A stretch of DNA of 64,000 nt. Origin: Pseudomonas frederiksbergensis (lineage in GTDB: Bacteria; Pseudomonadota; Gammaproteobacteria; Pseudomonadales; Pseudomonadaceae). Under the pieces are notes generated by a model, which did no database searches, was not told the origin of the DNA, and worked only from the letters and a program-made list of their open reading frames with translations. The DNA lies in the NCBI RefSeq assembly GCF_003732665.1, contig NZ_MOBP01000001.1, positions 291,466 through 355,465 of the forward strand. Reading direction: 5' to 3'. Position numbers and translations under genes: made by a program. Below, piece after piece: positions 1 through 8,400 of this stretch; the stretch's first letter is position 1; every line of letters starts with the position of its first letter.

Positions 1-61
1 AGATAAGAACGATCAAAACTAGACCACTTAAAAAGAAGGCTATTTCAGGATTAGCTCTCAC
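1..61 (-). CDS. Partial membrane protein, candidate T6SS immunity protein (5' end only)
   Basis: A GTG codon at 61-59 overlaps the TGA stop of the upstream vgrG (60-58) in a GTGA arrangement. The frame is open to the window edge for 20 codons, reading MRANPEIAFFLSGLVLIVLI. An AGGTG ribosome-binding site lies about five bases upstream, inside the end of vgrG. After a short polar start the peptide is strongly hydrophobic, as expected of a first transmembrane segment. The VgrG extension ends in a glycine-rich hydrophobic region that looks membrane-active, and immunity proteins to such toxins are often small inner-membrane proteins encoded directly downstream. The role as immunity protein is inferred from position and hydrophobicity. 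Only the 5' fragment is visible. Confidence 0.55.
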   Translation of the reverse strand, partial: MRANPEIAFFLSGLVLIVLI

Positions 62-3000
62 TTTGTCACCTCATACAAAATTTCCGCTCCTCGCTCTCCC
101 AAGTCCCCTAATTCGTTACCCAAAACAGCGGAGCCTAATCCAGTCAATACAAGTCCGCAGGCGATTCCTCCGACCCCGAACGTACCTGCTCCAATAGCGA
201 CGCACACTGAGCCTCCAATCGCAGCGCCTGCAGCTCCACCCGCGAGAATCCCACCAAACTTTCCGCTCTCTGTGAACATCACTTTCCTGCAAGCCTCTTC
301 GGTCCCACTTTTGCAAGTTTCCTTAACCTTGATTCCAGACGCAGAGGCTTGTAGACCGACCCCAACCCAGCCCCCAATCTTGATCACTTTACTGGCCTTA
401 CTCACCCCATCAACATGAGTCGCATACCCCGGAATCCCTCCCGCTGCCCCTGCCTTACTCCAGTGGTGAACAAGGCTGCGGCTGGAAATCCCCAATGCGC
501 TTTTCAGTTTTGGATGATTGGCAATACCTACACCTTTACGTACCAATGGCCCGAGGCTGTTATCAAGTTGTGTCATCAATCGTTTTCGCTCAGCAAAGAA
601 CTCCGCCCCCTGAAGCTTTCCGTGCTTGTCAAACGTGCGCTGATGCAACTTCTCAAGTTCCTGAAGAGTGGTTGATAAGTTGCCCAGGTGTTTGCCAAAC
701 ATCGCCGCACCAATCCCAACCCCAGTCGACCCTTGCGATAGAAACGACTCAATCTCCCCATGATGCCGCGCCATAAACTCCGCCTCGGCATCGCTCAACG
801 GCTCAAGCGCCGCATCAACTTTTTGCGCAGCCTCCATTAGCAAGGCTTCTTCGCGAGTGCATTGCGTATTGCGCGGATCACTGAGGACAATCAACTGTCC
901 GGGTTTGGCGAAGTTGGAGAGTTGTGGATTAAGGTTTCTGAATTTCTCCAGCACCGCTGGCTCAGGCTGTGGAAACAATATCGACTCAAGTGCAGACCGA
1001 GACATACCCTGCTCGACGATGTGGAAACCCGGTTCGACGGTTGAAGCAGGCGCAGTGGATGAAGCCTTTGGCGCACCACTAAATGTGTTCGGCGCAGGAC
1101 ACATCCCATCCTTGCAACGTTCACATTCCTCACAAAACGGCGCATCGCCTTTCAAGGTCATTATTTGCGCCGTACTGAGCATCGCCGGGGCCGGGGGCGC
1201 GGTGAGTTTTAGCAGAGCCTCCGGGGAGATCGGTGCCGCCGCCATGGCCGCCATCGGCGCCCCACCGACCTGGATCGGCACGCTGCTGAAAATCCCGCCC
1301 GGGCCGATGTTGATCCACTGCCCGCCCGCCTGAATGGTTGCGCTTGCACCGCCGTCGATCACCACTTGCTGGCCGGCGCTGACATGGAATTGCTGACTGG
1401 CGTTGAGGGCCTGGCTGGTGACGCGGATGTGACGATCGCCGGTCACCAGCAAGTGGTCGTCCTGGCGGATTTCGGTTTGGCGCTGGCCGTGGGTGATGCG
1501 TTGTTCATCAGCCTTCAGCTCATGCCGAGCGGTGCCGGATACGACGATGCTGCGGGCGTTATCCACTTGCACCTGTTGATCATTCAACACGTGCTGGGTC
1601 CAGTTTCGCTGGGCGCGCAGGTAAATTTCCTCGGCGCCTTTACGATCCTCGATGCGCAGTTCGTTGTAGCCACCGCCGCCGGGACTGCTCTGGCTGCGGA
1701 AAATACTGCGGGTTTTGTCGGCGGGAAGGTCCAGCGGCACGGGTGTCGCGGCGTTCGGCAGGCAGCCCATCACCAGCGGTTTGTCGGCATCGGCGTCGAT
1801 GAAACCCACCAGCACTTCCATGCCGACGCGGGGTATCAATACGCTGCCGTAGCGGTCGTGGGCCCAACCGGTGGCGACCCGCAGCCAACAACTGGAGTGC
1901 TCGTTCAGTTCACCGTCACGATCCCAGGCGAGCTGGACTTTGACCCGGCCAAATTCATCGCAGTGGATTTCGCTGTCGATCGGCCCGGTGACCACGGCCG
2001 GTTGATAGCCGAGCATGCGCGGCTTGTCCGGCCCCAGTGGTGGGCGGTAGGAAACGTCCCAAGGCGTTGCGAGAAAGGTATTGCGATAGCCCTGGAATTC
2101 GCCGTCGTCGGTGACGGACTCTTCCAGCACTTGCGGCTGACGGCCACGGTGTTCGATTTCTGTGATCAGCCACAGGTCATTCCAGGCTTGGCGCGGATGT
2201 TCGCTCAGGTGCAGGAAATGTCCGCTGACCAACGCCGACTGATCGCTACGACCTTCGGCCTGGCGGTAATCAGCGCCGTGGCGTTCCAGGGCTCGTTGGG
2301 TCAGTTGTTTGCCGGACTCGCGGTCGGTGAATTGACCGGGAAAGTGATAATCCTCCAGCACCGGGCGGTGTTCGCTGTCGACGCGGCTTTCGAGTGGCAG
2401 ACGCGGTTTGTGGAAGTCGTAGTCCCGGCGTGTAACCGCTGTAGTCCGGGTTTCCAGGCGCACGTTGAAACGCTTGATCGCCGGAGCACTGGCCGCCATG
2501 CCGCTGCCGGGCAGGTACAACGTGGGTTCGGGCAAACGCGGAAACACTGTCTGGTCGTCGCCGAACACCAGTAAATGCCCGTCGGGGTCGTGCTGGAAGT
2601 GGTAGTGAATGCCGATCTCGGCGCACAGGCGCTGGATAAACGCCAAGTCGCTCTCCGCGTATTGCACGCAGTACTCGCGCTCCGGGTAGTCACTGCCCAG
2701 TTGAAAATCGAAGGCATCACGCTGGATGCCGTGGTCCTTGAGGATTTGCGTGATGATTGCCGGCACGCTTTGGTGCTGGAAAATCCGCTGATTAAAGCGC
2801 TGCCCGAGGTAGGCCAGACGCGGGACCAGGCTCACTTGGTAGCGTGTCAGACGTTTACCGGAATCCCCCTGGCCGACGCGATAAATCTGACCGTGAATAC
2901 CGGAACCTTGCCCATCGAAACTCAGAAACGCCTGACGGTGCAGGAGGTTTTCAAGTTCCAGATCCGGTCGTTCGCTGACCAGTTCCAGGTCGAAACGGAA

Positions 3001-3105
3001 AGGTTGGCTGATGGCTTCCTTGCCCGTGAACTCAAGCACCTTGAGCTCATTCTGGACGCCGTCGAGGGTCAACGTGAAACGCGGTTGATTGGCAGGCGCG
3101 AACAT
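58..3105 (-). CDS. vgrG: Evolved VgrG, type VI secretion spike with C-terminal effector-like extension
   Basis: This 1015-residue protein is far longer than a plain VgrG of about 650. Residues 1-350 match the gp27/phage-hub part. Residues about 368-447 are the gp5-like OB fold, with CDEFGRVKVQLAWDRDG and IPRVGMEVLVGF. Residues about 470-615 form the DUF2345-type needle with repeated beta strands. Then come an Ala/Pro-rich linker, a cysteine cluster (CEECERCKDGMC, about 653-664) and a LysM-like segment (about 692-745, with LNPQL and KPGQLIVL). The tail is helical and ends in a glycine-zipper-like hydrophobic stretch (about 950-1000). The spike function is known for the family. A membrane-targeting toxin tail is inferred from the glycine-rich hydrophobic sequence, and no enzymatic motif is seen. 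No other T6SS gene is in view, so this looks like an orphan vgrG island. Confidence 0.93.
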   Translation of the reverse strand: MFAPANQPRFTLTLDGVQNELKVLEFTGKEAISQPFRFDLELVSERPDLELENLLHRQAFLSFDGQGSGIHGQIYRVGQGDSGKRLTRYQVSLVPRLAYLGQRFNQRIFQHQSVPAIITQILKDHGIQRDAFDFQLGSDYPEREYCVQYAESDLAFIQRLCAEIGIHYHFQHDPDGHLLVFGDDQTVFPRLPEPTLYLPGSGMAASAPAIKRFNVRLETRTTAVTRRDYDFHKPRLPLESRVDSEHRPVLEDYHFPGQFTDRESGKQLTQRALERHGADYRQAEGRSDQSALVSGHFLHLSEHPRQAWNDLWLITEIEHRGRQPQVLEESVTDDGEFQGYRNTFLATPWDVSYRPPLGPDKPRMLGYQPAVVTGPIDSEIHCDEFGRVKVQLAWDRDGELNEHSSCWLRVATGWAHDRYGSVLIPRVGMEVLVGFIDADADKPLVMGCLPNAATPVPLDLPADKTRSIFRSQSSPGGGGYNELRIEDRKGAEEIYLRAQRNWTQHVLNDQQVQVDNARSIVVSGTARHELKADEQRITHGQRQTEIRQDDHLLVTGDRHIRVTSQALNASQQFHVSAGQQVVIDGGASATIQAGGQWINIGPGGIFSSVPIQVGGAPMAAMAAAPISPEALLKLTAPPAPAMLSTAQIMTLKGDAPFCEECERCKDGMCPAPNTFSGAPKASSTAPASTVEPGFHIVEQGMSRSALESILFPQPEPAVLEKFRNLNPQLSNFAKPGQLIVLSDPRNTQCTREEALLMEAAQKVDAALEPLSDAEAEFMARHHGEIESFLSQGSTGVGIGAAMFGKHLGNLSTTLQELEKLHQRTFDKHGKLQGAEFFAERKRLMTQLDNSLGPLVRKGVGIANHPKLKSALGISSRSLVHHWSKAGAAGGIPGYATHVDGVSKASKVIKIGGWVGVGLQASASGIKVKETCKSGTEEACRKVMFTESGKFGGILAGGAAGAAIGGSVCVAIGAGTFGVGGIACGLVLTGLGSAVLGNELGDLGERGAEILYEVTK

Positions 3106-3270
3106 CCGATGTGTCTCTGCAGAATGAAGGCGGGCGATTCTGCATGAGCGACAAGGGGTGTTGAGTGGAGGTCAGGAAAATCAGATTTGCCCTACTTTTT
3201 TAGGGAATTGTCCTTCAAGAATTGGTGCATTTGGCTACAGACATTTCCTTCAAAAACCACCACCGACCCT

Positions 3271-3358
3271 GTGGGAGCGGGCTTGCTCGCGAATACGGTG
3301 CAACAATCAACATTGATGCAAGCTGACCCGCCGCTTTCGCGAGCAAGCCCGCTCCCAC
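3271..3358. repeat. REPIN (88 bp)
   Basis: Two inverted REP sequences, starting GTGGGAGCGGGCTTGC and ending in its complement, enclose a short spacer. Six copies in this window have exactly this 88-bp length. This one lies in the 350-bp gap between vgrG and putP. Apart from the putP terminator, nothing else is recognised in that gap. Confidence 0.93.
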
Positions 3359-3392
3359 AAGGGATCTTCTATACCTTGGGCAATGTGCAAAC

Positions 3393-3427
3393 AAAAAAAA
3401 CGGCCCGCCTCCAAAGGAGACGGGCCG
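3393..3427 (-). terminator. Rho-independent terminator of putP
   Basis: Read on the - strand, a stem of CGGCCCG paired with CGGGCCG continues through CTCC/GGAG around an AAA loop (3401-3427). It is followed by eight T residues (complement of 3393-3400). It sits about 30 bases after the putP stop. Confidence 0.9.
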
Positions 3428-3455
3428 CTTTCATACAAGCGATGGAGTTAAAGCA

Positions 3456-4940
3456 TCACTTGTTCAGGCGGAAATCCGCTTCGGCCGCAGCAAAGCGCTG
3501 CAGCATGCCACGGGTTGGCTCGCCCATTTTGCTGACGAAGTAGATCGCCAGGCTGGCGAAGATGAAGCCCGGGATAATTTCGTACAGGCCCAACACGTTG
3601 AAGTGCTTCCAGACGATCACGGTGATCGCGCCCACCAGGATCCCGGCCAGCGCGCCGTCGCGGGTCATGTCTTTCCAGATCACCGAAATCAGTACGACAG
3701 GACCGAACGCAGCACCGAAACCGGCCCAGGCGTAGCTGACCAGACCCAGTACACGGTTTTCCGGGTTGGCGGCCAGTGCGATGGCAATCAACGCCACCAG
3801 CAACACCATGGCGCGGCCGACCCAGACCAGTTCAACCTGGGAAGCGGTTTTGCGCAGGAAGGTTTTGTAGAAGTCTTCGGTCAAGGCGCTGGAGCACACC
3901 AGCAACTGGCAGCTCAGGGTGCTCATCACCGCCGCCAGGATGGCCGACAGCAACACACCGGCAACCCATGGGTTAAACAGGATTTTTGCCAGTTCGATAA
4001 ACACACGTTCGTGGTTTTCGGTCACAGGTGCCGCCAGCCCGGGGTTGGCCGAGAAGTAGGCGATGCCGAAAAAGCCTACAGCGACGGTGCCGCCCAGGCA
4101 CAGGATCATCCAGGTCATGGAGATGCGACGGGCGTTGGCAATCGACTTGACCGAATCCGCCGCCATGAAACGCGCCAGGATGTGCGGTTGGCCGAAGTAG
4201 CCCAGGCCCCAGCCCATCAGCGAGATGATGCCGATGAAGGTGGTGTTTTTCAGCATGTCGAAGTTGCTTGGGTCCTGCGCTTCGATGGCCAGGAACGTGG
4301 TGTCGATGCCACCGGTGGCCAGCAGCACGATGATCGGCGTCAGCAACAGGGCGAAGATCATCAGCGTGGCTTGTACGGTGTCGGTCCAGCTCACGGCGAG
4401 GAAACCGCCGACGAAGGTGTAGGCAATTGTCGCGGCAGCACCGGCCCACAGCGCCGTTTCGTACGACATGCCGAAGGTGCTTTCGAACAGACGGGCGCCG
4501 GCCACGATGCCGGAAGCGCAATAAATGGTGAAGAACACCAGGATCACGATGGCGGAGATGATCCGCAGCAGGCCGCTTTTATCTTCGAAACGGCTGGAGA
4601 AGTAATCCGGCAGGGTCAACGCATCACCGTTGTGCTCGGTCTGCACCCGCAGGCGACCGGCGACGAACAGCCAGTTCAGGTAGGCGCCGACGATCAGGCC
4701 GATGGCGATCCAGCTTTCGGACAGGCCGGACATGTAGATGGCACCCGGCAGGCCCATCAGCAACCAGCCGCTCATGTCGGAAGCGCCGGCGGAAAGCGCA
4801 GTCACCACGCTGCCCAGGCTGCGACCGCCCAGGATGTAGTCAGAAAGGTTGTTGGTGGAGCGATAGGCCATGAAGCCGATCAGCACCATTGCTGCGATGT
4901 AGATCACGAAGGTGATCAGGGTTGGATTGCTTACGCTCAT
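3456..4940 (-). CDS. putP: Sodium/proline symporter PutP
   Basis: The 494-residue product is an integral membrane protein of the solute:sodium symporter family that brings proline into the cell with sodium. It has about 13 hydrophobic segments, and its length fits the E. coli protein of 502 residues. The family signature regions are visible: GGRSLGSVVTALSAGASDMS near residue 40 and GWGLGYFGQPHILARFMA near residue 245, the latter a PutP hallmark. The ATG at 4940 is chosen because it gives the native N-terminus ahead of the first membrane helix. It has only a weak AGGG ribosome-binding site ten bases upstream. The gene is divergent from putA and shares with it an upstream region rich in GTTGCA boxes, which implies repression by PutA when proline is scarce. 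Confidence 0.97.
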   Translation of the reverse strand: MSVSNPTLITFVIYIAAMVLIGFMAYRSTNNLSDYILGGRSLGSVVTALSAGASDMSGWLLMGLPGAIYMSGLSESWIAIGLIVGAYLNWLFVAGRLRVQTEHNGDALTLPDYFSSRFEDKSGLLRIISAIVILVFFTIYCASGIVAGARLFESTFGMSYETALWAGAAATIAYTFVGGFLAVSWTDTVQATLMIFALLLTPIIVLLATGGIDTTFLAIEAQDPSNFDMLKNTTFIGIISLMGWGLGYFGQPHILARFMAADSVKSIANARRISMTWMILCLGGTVAVGFFGIAYFSANPGLAAPVTENHERVFIELAKILFNPWVAGVLLSAILAAVMSTLSCQLLVCSSALTEDFYKTFLRKTASQVELVWVGRAMVLLVALIAIALAANPENRVLGLVSYAWAGFGAAFGPVVLISVIWKDMTRDGALAGILVGAITVIVWKHFNVLGLYEIIPGFIFASLAIYFVSKMGEPTRGMLQRFAAAEADFRLNK

Positions 4941-4956
4941 TCGAATGCTGCCCTGG

Positions 4957-4966
4957 CTTTGTTTTT
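4957..4966 (-). promoter_or_regulatory. Candidate Crc/Hfq A-rich site in putP leader
   Basis: On the - strand the sequence AAAAACAAAG fits the AANAANAA motif bound by Hfq/Crc in Pseudomonas. It lies directly upstream of the putP ribosome-binding site (complement of 4951-4954). Such sites block translation of catabolic genes when preferred carbon sources are present. Short A-rich motifs arise by chance, so this is tentative. Confidence 0.35.
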
Positions 4967-5093
4967 ATGTAGCGGCGAAGTGTGAAACGCCGACAAACGA
5001 CACTGTTTGTTCAGACGGTTTCCAGCCCCGCGCATTTATGACTGATGTTTCCCCAGGAAAGCCATCAGCCGGCGCACCTGTCTTTTTTGACCG

Positions 5094-5331
5094 GTTGCAC
5101 CTTGGGCGCGAATCCTATTCAACAACGCAAATAAGGTGCAACCCATTTCTTGAGAATCAGTTGCACCTACACCAAATAAACGGAAAAAGACTGTTTTTTG
5201 CTCCCTTTTAGCGCAGTCAGGCTCTGTTACTAGAAGTAAAAGCACCAAGCAGGAGCGGTACGTTCGTACCGGAATTTAATTCCTGACGAGCCGCTTATTA
5301 TTCCGACAAAAAAGGGTTGCACCCGGTTGCA
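5094..5331. promoter_or_regulatory. PutA operator array, five GTTGCA boxes
   Basis: The hexamer GTTGCA, mostly in the wider form GGTTGCACC, occurs at 5094-5099 (+), 5137-5142 (-), 5160-5165 (+), 5316-5321 (+) and 5326-5331 (+). GTTGCA is the core bound by the ribbon-helix-helix domain of PutA in E. coli. Three boxes lie toward putP and two lie just upstream of putA, so both genes should be under PutA autoregulation. The 463-bp region 4941-5403 holds no gene. Confidence 0.85.
5257..5283. promoter_or_regulatory. Two abutting perfect palindromes, candidate operators
   Basis: GGTACGTTCGTACC (5257-5270) is directly followed by GGAATTTAATTCC (5271-5283). Both are perfect inverted repeats. They lie between the putP-side and putA-side GTTGCA boxes. 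The protein that might bind them is not known from the sequence. Confidence 0.5.
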
Positions 5332-5403
5332 CCTCGACCAGCGCACAGCTAATCTTGCGGCCAGCTGATGCCACGCGGTCGTGGCAAACATGAGGATAAA
5401 AAT

Positions 5404-8400
5404 ATGGCTACCACCACCCTTGGGGTCAAACTTGACGACCCAACCCGCGAGCGCCTCAAGGCTGCCGCGACCTCGATTGATCGCACGCCGCACTGGCTGA
5501 TCAAGCAGGCAATTTTCAATTACCTGGAAAAACTCGAGGGTGGTGCAACCCTGACCGAGCTGAGCGGTTTGACCAAGGATTCCGACGACGCCGTCGATGC
5601 GCCGACGGATCACGCCCATCAGTGCTTCCTCGAATTCGCCGAAAGCATCCTGCCGCAATCAGTCCTGCGCGCCTCGATCACCGCCGCCTACCGTCGCCCT
5701 GAGCCGGAAGTGGTGCCGATGCTGATCGAGCAGGCGCGCTTGCCTGCCGCGATGGCCGAAGCCACCAACAAGCTCGCCTCCTCGATTGCCGACAAACTGC
5801 GCAACCAGAAAAGCGCCGGTGGCCGTGCCGGGATTGTTCAGGGCCTGTTGCAGGAATTTTCCCTGTCGTCCCAGGAAGGCGTTGCGCTGATGTGCCTGGC
5901 CGAAGCGCTGCTGCGCATCCCGGATAAAGGCACCCGCGACGCCCTGATCCGCGACAAGATCAGCACCGGCAATTGGCACCCGCACCTGGGCAACAGCCCG
6001 TCGCTGTTCGTCAACGCCGCCACTTGGGGCTTGTTGCTGACCGGCAAACTGGTCGCCACCCATAACGAAGCCGGCCTGACCTCGTCCCTGAGCCGCATCA
6101 TCGGCAAGAGCGGCGAGCCGATGATCCGCAAGGGCGTCGACATGGCCATGCGTCTGATGGGCGAGCAGTTCGTCACCGGCGAAACCATCGCCGAAGCCCT
6201 GGCCAATGCGAGCAAGTTCGAAGCCAAGGGTTTCCGCTATTCCTACGACATGCTCGGCGAAGCGGCACTGACCGAACACGACGCCCAGAAATACCTGGCC
6301 TCGTACGAACAAGCCATTCACTCGATCGGCAAAGCCTCCCACGGTCGTGGGATTTATGAAGGCCCGGGCATTTCCATCAAACTGTCGGCCCTGCACCCGC
6401 GTTACAGCCGTGCGCAATACGAGCGCGTGATGGATGAGTTGTATCCGCGCCTGCTGTCCCTGACCCTGCTGGCCAAGCAATACGACATCGGCTTGAACAT
6501 CGACGCTGAAGAAGCGGACCGTCTCGAGCTGTCGCTGGATCTGCTGGAACGCCTGTGCTTCGAGCCGCAACTGACTGGCTGGAACGGCATCGGTTTCGTG
6601 ATCCAGGCCTACCAGAAGCGTTGCCCGTACGTGATCGACTATGTGATCGACCTGGCTCGTCGCAGCCGTCATCGCCTGATGATCCGCCTGGTGAAAGGCG
6701 CGTATTGGGACAGCGAAATCAAGCGCGCCCAGGTCGAAGGCCTCGAAGGCTATCCGGTCTATACCCGCAAGGTGTACACCGACGTTTCCTACATCGCATG
6801 TGCGCGCAAATTGCTGTCGGTGCCGGAAGTCATCTACCCGCAATTCGCCACGCACAACGCCCACACCCTGTCGGCCATTTACCACATTGCCGGTCAGAAC
6901 TATTACCCCGGCCAGTACGAGTTCCAGTGCCTGCACGGCATGGGTGAACCGCTGTACGAACAGGTTGTAGGCAAAGTTTCCGAAGGCAAGTTGAATCGTC
7001 CGTGCCGCGTGTACGCACCGGTCGGCACTCACGAAACACTGCTGGCGTACCTGGTACGTCGTCTGCTGGAAAACGGCGCGAACACCTCGTTCGTCAACCA
7101 GATCGCCGATCAGTCAATCTCGATTCAGGCGCTGGTGGCCGATCCAGTGGCCAGCATCGAGCGCATGGCGACGGCGGAAGGCGGTTTCGGTTTGCCACAC
7201 CCGCGCATCCCGCTGCCGCGTGATCTATATGGTGCCGAGCGCGCCAACTCCAGCGGCATCGACATGGCCAACGAACATCGTTTGGCGTCGCTGTCCTGTG
7301 CCTTGCTGGCCACTGCCCACAACAGCTGGAAAGCCGCGCCGATGCTCGGTTGCGCTTCCAGCACTGAAACCCCGGCGCCGGTGCTCAACCCGTCGGATCT
7401 GCGTGACGTCGTCGGTCATGTTCAAGAAGCCACTGTCGAAGACGTCGACAACGCGATCCAGTGCGCCCTCAACGCCGCACCGATCTGGCAGGCCACCCCG
7501 CCCGCCGAACGCGCCGCGATCCTGGAACGTGCCGCCGACTTGATGGAAGGTGAAATCCAGCCGCTGATGGGCCTGTTGGCTCGCGAAGCCGGCAAGACCT
7601 TCGCCAACGCCATCGCCGAAGTGCGTGAAGCCGTGGATTTCCTGCGTTATTACGCGGTACAGGCGCGCAACGATTTCACCAACGACGCCCACCGCCCATT
7701 GGGTCCGGTGGTGTGCATCAGCCCGTGGAACTTCCCGCTGGCGATCTTCAGCGGCCAAGTCGCTGCTGCCCTCGCCGCCGGCAACCCGGTACTGGCCAAG
7801 CCTGCGGAACAAACCCCATTGGTGGCGGCTCAAGCCGTGCGCTTGCTGCTTGAAGCCGGGATTCCGGAAGGCGTGTTGCAACTGCTGCCGGGCCGTGGCG
7901 AAACCGTTGGCGCTCGCTTGGTCGGTGACGATCGGGTCAAGGGCGTGATGTTCACCGGTTCGACCGAAGTCGCTCGTTTGCTGCAACGCAATGTCGCGGG
8001 TCGTCTGGATGCGCAAGGTCGTCCGATTCCTTTGATTGCCGAAACCGGTGGCCAGAATGCGATGATCGTCGACTCTTCGGCACTCACCGAACAGGTTGTC
8101 ATCGACGTGGTTTCCTCGGCCTTCGACAGCGCCGGTCAACGCTGCTCGGCCCTGCGCGTGCTGTGCTTGCAGGAAGATTCCGCTGATCGTGTCATCGAAA
8201 TGCTCAAGGGCGCCATGGCGGAATGCCGCCTCGGCAACCCTGAGCGCCTGTCCGTGGACATCGGCCCGGTGATCGACGCCGAAGCCAAGGCCGGCATCGA
8301 GAAACACATCCAGGCCATGCGCGACAAAGGTCGCAGCGTGTACCAGGTGGCCATCGCCGACGCGGAAGAGGTCAAACGCGGCACCTTCGTCACGCCAACC

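Noticed and set aside
1366..2574. Long open frame on the + strand opposite vgrG
   Set aside because: Shadow of vgrG in GC-rich DNA. The product has no recognisable domain, while the opposite strand encodes a full VgrG.
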